NCBI GenBank assembly: GCA_039621445.1
Contig: CP154954.1
Location: forward strand, 34,569,737 to 34,633,736
Source: Euglena gracilis
Taxonomy: Eukaryota > Euglenida > Euglenophyceae > Euglenales
DNA: 64,000 bases
Direction: 5' to 3'
The translations under genes and the position numbers were made by a program. The notes below the pieces were generated by a model. It ran no database searches, was not told the DNA's origin, and was given only the letters and a program-made list of their open reading frames with translations. Positions 49,201 to 52,891 of the stretch are shown one piece after another; position 1 is the first letter of the stretch, and each line of letters opens with the position of its first letter.

Positions 49201-52200
49201 AACCTTGAAACCCCCCCCCCCCACAAAGGGCGCAAGAAAGGAACACTGGACAAACATTACGGGAAGAAAAATGATGGAAAAATCGTGGTAGTTTCTCAAA
49301 GTTTGCCCGTATTTTTTTTGTCCAGACTGTAAGCCTCGAATGCTTACTTCCATGTTGTAGGATCCCCCCCCCCCCCCGGGAGTCCAGGGCAGACTCCCCC
49401 CAGGGGGGGGTCCTGGTCCAGAGGCCCAGGTTTAGCCTCATGGGTATGGGCCCCGGGGTGTCCATGCCTGCAAGGGAGGGTGTGCAGCTGCGCGCTGGAG
49501 GCCATCGGTCGGTGGACCGACGCGTGCGAGGGCCGCCTGCGCATCTTGCCGGGCAACCTCGCCAAGCCCAAGCTGGGGCTGACGCCTGAAGCCTACGAGG
49601 ACGTGGCCAACAACACCGACGTCCTGTTCCACGTCGGGGCGTGGGTGAACTGGCTGCACGACTACTACACCCTGAAGCCCATCAACGTCGGCGGCACGGC
49701 AGAGAGCAGGGCACTCCTGGACATTGTGTGGGCAGAAGCCCATGTCCTCTATTCGGCTTTTTTTATGTACCAAATATGGAACAAATGGTCGAAAGCCAAG
49801 CCCAATGCCCTTGGAAATCGAAACTCAACCTTCGGGGCGGTTTTTGACAAGTTGGGTTCAGTGAAAAGGGCCAAAGAACTCACCGTGTTTGTCACCCTGA
49901 ATGCCAAGTTTGGCAATGGAATTGCCTGCCTGTTGAATTTCTAGCCGCACCCGCAGTTTTTCCAGAACTCATAAAAGGGTGATTTCCGAAAAGAAGCATG
50001 TTCCCGCGGCTTCTCCAGATGGGCCGCCATTCAAGGCAATTGGTTCGGGGCGAAGCGCCCTGCCGTCGGTGCTGCGGCTCGCCGTCGCGGGGTCGCGCCT
50101 GAAGAGCTGCCACCACATCTCCACCACCAACGTGTACGAGACCCCCTCCCTGCTGGCCAAGCCATCCGTGCCACCCAGGGAGTGGGGCCGTTGCTGCCAC
50201 CCCCCCTCCTCACCTTTTGGGCATTTGTGGTTCCCCGCGGCGATGACCTGCTCCTCTCCCCCCTCCCTGGCTCTGGAGCTGCTGGACCTCACGGTGACGG
50301 AGGGCATTGACGGGGGCTACAGCCAGAGCAAGTGGGTGGCCGACGCCATGATGGGCAACGCCCGGCGGCGGGGCATCCCCGTCTCCGTCTACCGCCCCGG
50401 CTTCATCACCGGTGCGCGCCTCACTGTGTGCATGTGCGTGTCAGGGGAACACGAGGGCTTCCGCTTCTCCCATGAGAAAGGGGTTACACATCGTTGCAAC
50501 GTCTTGCAGAACCTTCCAGAGGGTGCAGCCATACCCAATTTTGCCCCAGCCCAGCAGCCCCGCCCCTAAAGATGAATGATGGGATTTCTTCTGCCCTTTC
50601 TGCTTTTGCATCAAAGCAAGACGAGCATCTGGCGACGTTGGCGCTGTAAAAACAACCACGACAAACAACAACAACAACCACGACAAACAACAACAACAAC
50701 AACAACAACAACAAACACAACAACAACAACAGCTGTTGTTGTTGTTGTTGCTGCTGTTGCTGCTCTCTTTAACCTCCTGCAGCGGGTGTCTCCTCTTGCG
50801 AATCTCAGCCACGAGCATCAGGGTCCACCAGAGAAATGTCGCCAATACAGGCACGTGGTTTCTCTTCAAAGGATTTGCAGACCCCCAGCCCTGATTTTGG
50901 CCAAGCGGTGCTGCAAGCCAAGCCCCCCATCCTGCCGCCTCCCCTCTTGTCCTTCAGGTGATTCACAGACCGGCAAGTGGACCACGGACGATTTCCTCTG
51001 CCGCTTCCTCAAGGGCTGCACCCAATTGGGCCTGCACCCGGATCTGCCGGGGCACTTGGGGATCGACATGTCGCCCGTGGATTACGTCGCGGGGGCGGTG
51101 GTCCGGCTGGCCATCAACCCCGACACGCATGGCAAGACGTACCACGTCGTGTCCCCACAGCTCTTCCCCTACCCACGCTATTTTGAGTCACTGCGGTGTG
51201 TTGCTGTTATCCTCATCTCCCTGCGTGTGGTTTTTCTGTGCGTGTGCATTCTTCACGTAAGAATGCCCGTCAGCAAATTTTGTTGCCACTTGAACGTTGG
51301 GGGGCCTGAGGGGTCCGGCTTAAGAATTCCCCGAACAAATGTTATTTCACTTTCACTTTGCATAATAAACCAGGCAGCATACAGCATGCATGCTTAAAAA
51401 AATATGATACTGGACCAGAGCACCAACCAACATTTTTTTTTAAGAAAAGGACTAAACATGCCAAAAATGGCATTTTTTGAGCTCCTGAGGAGTGGCCCTA
51501 GTTGGTTAAGTTTAAAACTCACAAATTTTTTATGGCCTTTGGTTTTTATTTCTTTTTGGGCTTTGCTGTTTTTGGGGGGGGATTATAATTCTAAATTATC
51601 AGTATCTGAATTTGAATCCGGGTTAATCCGGGTTATGGGCAACCATTACGCACACATGTTGCCAAGAAACTCCCTGATGTACAGCCGCCATAAGGAAAAC
51701 AGGAACAGTTTTGCTGCCCTGCCGTTCATTGCAAGAATTGCTGTGCCACTGCTTCTCACTTCCTCGGACAGGCGCAATGGTTACGCCGTCACCCCTGTAC
51801 CATATGCTGAGTGGCAGCCAGAAGGATGTTCCCATCTTCTTTGGGCTTGCTCCTCCAGTCCCTCCAGTAGATCCACCCCACCCCCTCCCCCCCTCCCTCC
51901 CGCTCATTTCAAACCCTCTGGGGGGATCCCACGCTGGGCAGGTGGTGTGGAAAAGAAGGCTGTTTTTGCGCATCCAACCGTGGCCCATCACCTGGTCCCC
52001 CCCCCCGCCCCAACGGGAAACACGCCTCTGGGGGTGGCAGCGGCTGATCGCCGCCATCGCCGGCCAGGGAGACAGCGCCGAGCCCAACGCCCTCACGGCC
52101 ATCCTGCCAACCTTCACGGAGAACTGGCTGGACACGCGCATCCGCCCCGCCCAGGCTGCCCAAGGCGCCCTCCACCTGAAACTGTTTTTTTGGAAGCATT

Positions 52201-52596
52201 TTTTTTTTGAGCCTAGAAATCTTTTTCTCTTTGGGGTTCCGCCAAGATTTTTTTTTGCATGATGGCATGCTGAAAGGGTGAGCGTAGTATTTTATTGCCA
52301 AGTGATTTATACTGGGCTTATACTTAGCACTTGTGTTTATTTGCTGTCATTCCCCCTTTTTTCGCCTACACCGAAGCCCTCTGTGGCCTGCGGCCAAGTG
52401 GGAGCGGACAAATCTGGATGCGGGCCTGGCGAGCGTCCCCGGCGGCTTCGCGTTCCCCGACATCGACGCCACCATGGACGTCTACCTCCAGTACCTGGTG
52501 GATCTGGGCTTCATGCCGCCCAACGACCGGCTGAAGCCGTCCGGGAAGACCCACCTGCTGATCACCCGCATCGCCCCCCGCCCTGACCAGCGCTGA
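18134..52596 (+). CDS. LYS2: LYS2-like alpha-aminoadipate reductase, multi-exon gene
   Basis: Split gene for a carboxylate reductase of the LYS2 family, which activates alpha-aminoadipate with ATP, loads it on a phosphopantetheine arm and releases the semialdehyde with NADPH. Exons in order encode a condensation-like N-terminus (LPTDLPRP at 18.2 kb), an adenylation domain ([56 protein letters not shown]), a carrier domain ([11 protein letters not shown], the Ser being the expected arm site) and a reductase ([10 protein letters not shown] nucleotide-binding loop, GYSQSK active-site Tyr/Lys). The stop is at 52594-52596. Exons are GC-rich at third positions. The start is uncertain: ATG at 18134, or an upstream exon joined at the acceptor 18160/18161. 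Other NRPS-like reductases share this layout, but motif wording is closest to LYS2. Frame problems near 18.5, 34.1 and 36.3 kb may be assembly errors. Confidence 0.88.
18427..18660 (+). CDS. LYS2: LYS2-like exon: condensation-like region, part 1
   Basis: Encodes [16 protein letters not shown] followed by [13 protein letters not shown], matching the helix-turn-strand of condensation-type domains. CTG-CCTCC precedes the start, fitting a nonconventional intron end. Downstream, PLRLDF lies in another frame while [13 protein letters not shown] returns to the first, so either part is non-coding or there are indels. Confidence 0.6.
18985..19190. repeat. C/G-run fold-back with GGTGCCTGCC
   Basis: GGGCAGGCACCC and GGTGCCTGCCC arms around CCCCCGGGGGGG. 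A related copy is at 19800-19990. Both lie in an intron of the LYS2-like gene. Confidence 0.6.
19191..21585. other. Intron, part of condensation-like region may hide here
   Basis: About 150 residues of a condensation-like domain are not accounted for between 18.66 and 21.59 kb. Candidates such as 21400-21490 (ending at a GTAAGTTATGG donor) are not convincing. 20790-20880 repeats TTTTTTAAGG. Confidence 0.4.
21590..21650 (+). CDS. LYS2: Possible LYS2-like exon: condensation-like region, part 2
   Basis: [15 protein letters not shown] resembles the dLTLF strand that comes just before the next exon in this family. Its position and order fit, but neither boundary is clear. Confidence 0.25.
21771..21905 (+). 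CDS. LYS2: LYS2-like exon: condensation-like region, part 3
   Basis: Starts after TTCATTGCAG. Encodes [12 protein letters not shown] then [18 protein letters not shown], matching the L.Y...LF....v..l......LL segment that closes the condensation-like region. The 3' junction is unresolved. Confidence 0.7.
22381..22402. repeat. (GT)n microsatellite
   Basis: Eleven GT units in an intron. Confidence 0.85.
22535..22655 (+). CDS. LYS2: LYS2-like exon: linker into adenylation domain
   Basis: Encodes [17 protein letters not shown] then [12 protein letters not shown], the linker (LPDPT...W.GPI...F...A..NP) that precedes the adenylation domain in LYS2. The donor GTCCGT at 22656 joins in phase with the acceptor before 27803. 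The 5' boundary (22535, after TTTACAG) is provisional. Confidence 0.75.
23036..23180. repeat. Long poly-T tract
   Basis: About 140 bases of T broken by two isolated A residues, inside the intron 22656-27802. Length is unreliable. It could be the A-tail of an inserted retro-copy on the minus strand, but no body was recognised. Confidence 0.85.
23602..24838. mobile_element. Hairpin-capped repeat element, copy B
   Basis: Same plan as 3663-4846: left hairpins (GCCCGAACCGGCGTCTGGGA and complement), the sequence GGACCCAAAATAAAAAGTGCC, AGAGCTTTCGATCGATGGGC-type words near 24235, 24370 and 24530, and right hairpins ending near 24838. It lies in an intron of the LYS2-like gene. Confidence 0.7.
24839..25270. 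other. Intron sequence, AAAAATGGCC-rich
   Basis: Repeats of CAAAAATGGCC and its complement, with no gene signal. This simple sequence also forms the interior of several MITEs in the window. Confidence 0.5.
25275..25745. mobile_element. Fold-back element with poly-C ends
   Basis: Left end TAAACCCCCCCCAAATAATACC, right end GGTATTATTTGGGGGGGGTTTA. The AAATAATACCCCCC unit is repeated inside both arms, with GCCGCGACTTCGGGC palindromes between. No transposase is seen. Confidence 0.7.
26255..27000. mobile_element. Poly-C fold-back element with nested satellite seed
   Basis: Outer ends TTAACCCCC...AAAATAAGACC and GGTCTTATTTTTGGGGGGGGGTTTA are inverted. Inside at 26326-26650 is a second inverted pair (GGATCTGGCCTGGGG ... 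CCCCAGGCCAAATCT with GCAGACCCTAGGGTCTGC arms) enclosing one monomer-like segment of the 8.6-17.4 kb satellite. Confidence 0.75.
27001..27802. other. Intron sequence, nothing recognised
   Basis: Unique-looking A/T-rich sequence with GGGGGGGTCGGTATAAATGG units at 27690-27760. No coding signal. Confidence 0.5.
27803..27853 (+). CDS. LYS2: LYS2-like exon: adenylation motif A1 region
   Basis: Starts after CTCTCCACAG and encodes [17 protein letters not shown], the strand and VTYxELD motif that opens adenylation domains. It joins the upstream exon in phase to give [12 protein letters not shown]. The following intron of about 5 kb begins near 27854. Its ends share CAACTGCTT/AAGCAGTTG, so it is probably nonconventional. 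Confidence 0.8.
27860..29033. other. Intron sequence with short C/G-run repeats
   Basis: A/T-rich sequence with a CCGGAAT-type direct repeat near 27985-28030, then C-run segments from 28540 to 29030. No gene or RNA is recognised. Confidence 0.5.
29041..29499. mobile_element. MITE with CAGGGGG ends and CCCAATA target duplication
   Basis: Ends are CAGGGGGGGG...CCCCCCCCTG. CCCAATA stands directly before (29034-29040) and after (29500-29506). The interior is an array of GCGCATTTTT units whose orientation supports a stem. Length is 459 bp, with no coding capacity. Confidence 0.75.
30739..32094. mobile_element. 1.35-kb fold-back element with AAACCGAC ends
   Basis: Two arms of about 640 bp in inverted orientation meet near 31410. 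Ends are CCCCTCATTTAAACCGACCC and its complement. Each arm repeats AAACCGAC and carries a degenerate tandem of about 29 bp (GGCAAATGCCTAATTTTGGG). Arm identity is high, so the inversion is recent or maintained. No transposase. Target duplication not found. Confidence 0.85.
32100..32820. other. Intron sequence, nothing recognised
   Basis: A/T-rich sequence with one C-run near 32380. It ends at the next exon. No gene signal. Confidence 0.5.
32823..32954 (+). CDS. LYS2: LYS2-like exon: adenylation motif A2 region
   Basis: Encodes [20 protein letters not shown] then [17 protein letters not shown], the classic region before the A2 loop. It ends in phase 0 after GCC. The following intron (32955-33208) has no AG at its end but has matching ends CGGGGATCGCTGG / CCAGCCATTCCTG. 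Confidence 0.9.
33209..33347 (+). CDS. LYS2: LYS2-like exon: [12 protein letters not shown]
   Basis: Continues LKA with [15 protein letters not shown] and [20 protein letters not shown], wording typical of LYS2 (GA.FSVIDPAYP...AG). The start lies five bases after CTG. The donor GTATCC at 33348 is conventional. Confidence 0.9.
33986..34147 (+). CDS. LYS2: LYS2-like exon: towards the A3 loop, copy 1
   Basis: Starts after CCCCCAG, in phase with the previous exon. Encodes [20 protein letters not shown]. The end holds the phosphate loop, but FTLG and GSTGIPK are in different frames because one base is lacking. A GTGAGTG at 34076 could be a donor inside the block. A garbled second copy follows at 34394-34625. 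Confidence 0.65.
34140..34400. repeat. Long poly-G stretch
   Basis: About 250 bases of G with scattered A, C and T between two copies of the same exon. Its base order looks like unresolved homopolymer. Confidence 0.8.
34394..34625 (+). pseudogene. Garbled second copy of the A3-loop exon
   Basis: Starts GAGCTTTGGAGGGGAACTC, as at 33954, and follows copy 1 to CATCCCCAAG with many one-base differences. It reads FTSGST correctly where copy 1 is broken, but breaks where copy 1 is intact. Either a decayed tandem duplicate or an assembly artefact beside the poly-G. Confidence 0.6.
34640..34850. repeat. (GT)n-rich microsatellite
   Basis: Imperfect GT and GTGG units over about 210 bp in an intron. 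Confidence 0.85.
35060..35420. mobile_element. Fold-back sequence with GGTCGACC core
   Basis: GTAGGCCGGGGGG...TTGGGTCGACC at the left pairs with GGTCGACCCAACGGGACCCC...CAGCCTACG at the right. Multiple GGTCGGTCGACC palindromes lie between. No gene. Confidence 0.6.
35421..36303. other. Intron with CAGC/GCTG-rich repeats
   Basis: Repeated CCAGCCAGCAGC words and two copies of CTTAAGAAAACCCCTG (near 35520 and 35890), a terminal sequence resembling MITE ends. Then unique sequence to the next exon. No gene. Confidence 0.5.
36304..36367 (+). CDS. LYS2: LYS2-like exon: PWM motif
   Basis: Encodes [18 protein letters not shown], which fits the HFSL...FPWM..RFGL segment of LYS2. GVL, expected just before it, is one frame away, so a one-base error is likely near 36315. 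The 3' end follows the nonconventional rule and gives [11 protein letters not shown] with the next exon. Confidence 0.7.
36520..36644 (+). CDS. LYS2: LYS2-like exon: [10 protein letters not shown]
   Basis: Encodes [20 protein letters not shown] then [16 protein letters not shown], a hallmark block of LYS2 adenylation domains. It is less GC-rich than the other exons. Conventional donor GTAAAGTG at 36645. Confidence 0.9.
36864..36968 (+). CDS. LYS2: LYS2-like exon: TPAMGQIL
   Basis: Encodes [17 protein letters not shown] then [14 protein letters not shown], matching LAEWM...LTPAMGQIL of LYS2. Exactly 35 codons between conventional sites. The next intron (36969-41002) is 4 kb and holds a MITE and a Tc1 element. 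Confidence 0.92.
36993..37398. mobile_element. MITE, CAGGGTT ends, 8-bp target duplication GTGGGTGC
   Basis: Ends CAGGGTTTGATATAAGG and CCTTATATCGAACCCTG. GTGGGTGC is present exactly before and after. The 8-bp duplication and CAGGG ends suit a non-autonomous hAT-type element. It lies in an intron 24 bases after the donor. A close relative is at 47152-47540. Confidence 0.9.
37400..39115. other. Intron with duplicated C-run segments
   Basis: GTGGGT microsatellite to 37460, then plain sequence. At 38220-38480 AAGGGGAGAGTCCAG-CCACCCC and GGACxGAGGGTGGGACCTTC occur twice about 175 bp apart. A T-run is at 38885-38920. No gene. Confidence 0.5.
39317..39924 (-). pseudogene. Tc1-like transposase 3' half, left arm
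   Basis: The minus strand encodes [20 protein letters not shown] (second catalytic Asp region) and, after a gap of about 256 bp, [11 protein letters not shown] (catalytic Glu). It mirrors the right arm at 40065-40662. The gap looks like an in-frame nonconventional intron. Confidence 0.85.
40065..40662 (+). pseudogene. Tc1-like transposase 3' half, right arm
   Basis: Encodes [20 protein letters not shown] then KMLDNGS to 40185. From 40442 it encodes [20 protein letters not shown] and the C-terminal tail to 40662. The interval 40186-40441 has ends gcgCAGGC and CTGTTTGC, and removing it joins the two parts in frame with a D-to-E spacing of 37 residues. The first catalytic Asp is missing. Confidence 0.85.
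41003..41107 (+). CDS. LYS2: LYS2-like exon: VGDVLIKRD
   Basis: Starts after CTTCCTTCCAG. Encodes [20 protein letters not shown] then [15 protein letters not shown], matching FFVGDILTKRD..RL..LAPN in LYS2. 35 codons, phase 0 at both ends. The next intron (41108-41189) is a short GT-AG intron of 82 bases. Confidence 0.95.
41190..41305 (+). CDS. LYS2: LYS2-like exon: NMFGTTETQ
   Basis: Encodes [20 protein letters not shown] and ends at [17 protein letters not shown] is the A5 motif. The intron after it (41306-41882) has CATGG/CCATG ends instead of GT-AG. Splicing three and five bases outside them gives [12 protein letters not shown], the exact family wording. Confidence 0.95.
41883..42047 (+). 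CDS. LYS2: LYS2-like exon: [19 protein letters not shown]
   Basis: Encodes [20 protein letters not shown] then [20 protein letters not shown] and AAKFIPNPF. This is the A6 region (GE.GEI.VRS..L..GYLG). The downstream intron (42048-42421) is flanked by AGGCCTGG and TGGCCTGG, an 8-bp target duplication with one mismatch. Confidence 0.93.
42120..42370. repeat. (CCACA)n and (CA)n microsatellite in an intron
   Basis: About 18 units of CCACA from 42146 to 42222, flanked by CA repeats to 42370. It fills most of the 374-base nonconventional intron. Confidence 0.9.
42421..42598 (+). CDS. LYS2: LYS2-like exon: YRTGDLG to GEI
   Basis: Encodes [15 protein letters not shown], then [19 protein letters not shown] and [15 protein letters not shown]: motifs A7, A8 and the hinge to the C-terminal subdomain. 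The start may be 42421 or 42422 because the duplicated GGCCTGG makes the junction ambiguous. 42421 keeps the frame. Confidence 0.95.
42771..42866 (+). CDS. LYS2: LYS2-like exon: C-terminal adenylation subdomain
   Basis: Encodes [20 protein letters not shown] to GELR. The start lies within one base of the CTG-plus-five rule. It ends at CGG, three bases before CAGGGTTCGATG, which begins the shortest tagged nonconventional intron. Confidence 0.9.
42867..42987 (+). mobile_element. Nonconventional intron still showing MITE structure
   Basis: 121 bases. Ends CAGGGTTCGATG and CATCGAACCCTG, the same terminal sequence as the MITEs at 36993 and 47152. TGCGGGAG (42862-42869) and TGTGGGAG (42983-42990) flank it, 7 of 8 identical. 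Removal gives [17 protein letters not shown], the uninterrupted family motif. Confidence 0.9.
42988..43086 (+). CDS. LYS2: LYS2-like exon: PSYMVP to NGKI
   Basis: Encodes [20 protein letters not shown] then [13 protein letters not shown]. The Lys of NGKI is the catalytic A10 lysine of the adenylation domain. Conventional intron 43087-43457 follows and joins to ALPPLD. Confidence 0.95.
43458..43585 (+). CDS. LYS2: LYS2-like exon: linker to carrier domain
   Basis: Encodes [15 protein letters not shown], then [20 protein letters not shown], the linker and first helix of the carrier domain. Phase 1 end at donor GTGTGAGTG. Endpoints may be off by one base. Confidence 0.9.
43910..44034 (+). CDS. 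LYS2: LYS2-like exon: carrier domain GGHS
   Basis: Starts after CTCCACAG. Encodes [20 protein letters not shown] then [20 protein letters not shown]. The Ser of GGHS is the expected phosphopantetheine site. The 3' end is placed three bases before CAG and needs transcript support. Confidence 0.93.
44328..44516 (+). CDS. LYS2: LYS2-like exon: carrier-reductase linker
   Basis: Encodes [20 protein letters not shown] then [12 protein letters not shown], like the DLxxEAxLDxDI linker before reductase domains. The 5' boundary is unsure. The donor GTGTGCC at 44517 joins in phase to 48752, giving an intron of 4.2 kb. Confidence 0.7.
44520..47140. other. Long intron, dispersed repeats, no gene
   Basis: A-rich (44880-45010), C-run fold-back fragments (45330-45650), ACAGTGA-type repeats (45680-45790) and a dispersed repeat at 45820-46060. 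46110-47140 is unique-looking with no coding signal. Confidence 0.5.
45820..46060. repeat. Dispersed repeat, copy 1 (pair with 63540-63790)
   Basis: CGAAACGGTAAGGGGCCAGG, CCGGATACCAGACCAAAATT and TTGGGAAATCC are matched in order at 63540-63640. Later parts (GTGCAATATG, AGCGCCGGAAA) also have counterparts. Both copies have the same orientation. Confidence 0.7.
47152..47540. mobile_element. MITE, 8-bp target duplication GGGTTGGG
   Basis: Ends CAGGTTTAGATATAAGG and CCTTATATCGAACCCTG, close relative of 36993-37398 with the same inner sequence (GGGCGTACATGGTTTAGGTG). GGGTTGGG stands at 47144-47151 and 47541-47548. It lies in the 44517-48751 intron. Confidence 0.9.
48386..48570. mobile_element. 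MITE, CAGGGTTTTTT ends, near-perfect 8-bp duplication
   Basis: Ends CAGGGTTTTTTTTAGTC and CTTAAAAAAACCCCTG. GCTGAAAT before and CCTGAAAT after. 185 bp. Same subfamily as 52600-52883. In the same intron as 47152-47540. Confidence 0.85.
48752..48872 (+). CDS. LYS2: LYS2-like exon: reductase nucleotide-binding loop
   Basis: Starts after GCCTCACAG. Encodes [20 protein letters not shown] then [18 protein letters not shown]. TGxxGFxG is the NADPH-binding glycine motif of extended short-chain reductases. The next intron (48873-49495) has degenerate matching ends TGACTCTGCCACTCCCTCCC / GGGAGGGTGTGCAGCTG. Confidence 0.95.
49496..49703 (+). CDS. LYS2: LYS2-like exon: reductase middle
   Basis: Encodes [20 protein letters not shown], then [20 protein letters not shown] and [20 protein letters not shown] to NVGGTA. 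Matches GDLSKP.FGL and NGA.VNW..PY..L...NV.GT of the family. Phases at both ends fit neighbours exactly. Confidence 0.95.
49704..50067 (+). mobile_element. Nonconventional intron, CAGGGC/GCCCTG ends
   Basis: 364 bases. Begins GAG-CAGGGCACT and ends GCGCCCTG-CCGTC, with no GT-AG. Removal gives [15 protein letters not shown], an exact match to the conserved NV.GT.EVLRLA motif. No target duplication is readable. Confidence 0.85.
50068..50172 (+). CDS. LYS2: LYS2-like exon: EVLRLA to TTNVYE
   Basis: Encodes [20 protein letters not shown] then [22 protein letters not shown] is the expected strand holding the catalytic Ser/Thr of the reductase. Phase-compatible with both neighbours. Confidence 0.93.
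50173..50274 (+). mobile_element. Nonconventional intron, CAGGGAG ends
   Basis: 102 bases, the smallest in the gene. Left CAGGGAGTGGGG, right CCCCCCTCCCTG. Spliced three and five bases outside these ends, it restores the frame into [19 protein letters not shown]. Confidence 0.85.
50275..50411 (+). CDS. LYS2: LYS2-like exon: reductase active site GYSQSK
   Basis: Encodes [20 protein letters not shown] then [20 protein letters not shown] and PGFITG. YxxxK gives the catalytic Tyr and Lys of the reductase. Conventional donor GTGCGC at 50412. Confidence 0.96.
50649..50765. repeat. (CAA)n followed by (GTT)n, self-complementary
   Basis: CAACAACAA units to about 50731, then AGCTGTTGTTGTTG units. The two halves are reverse complements and could fold within the intron transcript. 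Confidence 0.85.
50958..51195 (+). CDS. LYS2: LYS2-like exon: [11 protein letters not shown]
   Basis: Encodes [20 protein letters not shown], then [20 protein letters not shown] and [20 protein letters not shown]. Matches HS.TG.WN.DD...RL..GC...G..P and D..PVDYV of the family. Phase 2 on both sides. Confidence 0.96.
51772..51815 (+). CDS. LYS2: LYS2-like mini-exon: VPYAEW
   Basis: 44 bases encoding [14 protein letters not shown], matching GY....VPY.EW of the family. It joins upstream by a GT-AG intron (51196-51771) and downstream by a tagged nonconventional intron, both in phase. Confidence 0.92.
51816..52038 (+). mobile_element. Nonconventional intron with perfect 8-bp target duplication
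   Basis: The inserted body is 51819-52033, beginning CAGAAGG and ending CTGGGG. GTGGCAGC is present at 51811-51818 and 52034-52041. Removing the insert with one copy gives [15 protein letters not shown] in frame. Confidence 0.9.
52039..52148 (+). CDS. LYS2: LYS2-like exon: LTAILPTF
   Basis: Encodes [20 protein letters not shown] then [17 protein letters not shown]. Corresponds to the NpL.pL.P.F segment near the reductase C-terminus. The end is placed three bases before CAGGCTGCCC. Confidence 0.92.
52390..52596 (+). CDS. LYS2: LYS2-like last exon
   Basis: Encodes [20 protein letters not shown], then [20 protein letters not shown] and ends at PRPDQR-stop. YL.YLV..GF.P is the conserved C-terminal helix. 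The start is one base from the CTG-plus-five rule. Confidence 0.93.
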   Translation, partial: AAKWERTNLDAGLASVPGGFAFPDIDATMDVYLQYLVDLGFMPPNDRLKPSGKTHLLITRIAPRPDQR

Positions 52597-52599
52597 GAA

Positions 52600-52883
52600 C
52601 AGGGGTTTTTTGAGTCTCGGACCCCCTGGGGGAGGGGGGTAGGGTGGGTGGGTCCCTTGGACCCCCTCCTCTCCCGAGGGGGTGGGGGTAGGGTCTGGGT
52701 ATATCTTTTTTGGCGCCGAAAATTTTGAATAAGGTGCTATTTTTGGCATTTTTGGCCATTTTCCGGCAAAACTGGGTGGGTCCCCCGGGACCCCCCCCCC
52801 CCCGGGGGGGGCGGCCCAACCCCAGGGGGTTGGTGGGTGGGTGCCGACCCCCTCCCCCCCCCCCGGTCTCAAAAAAACCCCTG
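52600..52883. mobile_element. MITE at the stop codon, 8-bp duplication GCTGAGAA
   Basis: Ends CAGGGGTTTTTTGAGTC and GGTCTCAAAAAAACCCCTG. GCTGAGAA at 52592-52599 and 52884-52891. The left copy contains the TGA stop of the LYS2-like gene, so the element begins three bases after the stop and may form the start of the 3' untranslated region. Confidence 0.9.
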
Positions 52884-52891
52884 GCTGAGAA

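Noticed and set aside
50570-51397. A 273-codon plus-strand frame as a separate gene
   Set aside because: It reads through the CAA repeat and the intron, and only the part from 50958 to 51195 is the LYS2-like exon.
18134-52596. Multi-module nonribosomal peptide synthetase
   Set aside because: Only one adenylation, one carrier and one reductase domain are present, with LYS2-type wording throughout.
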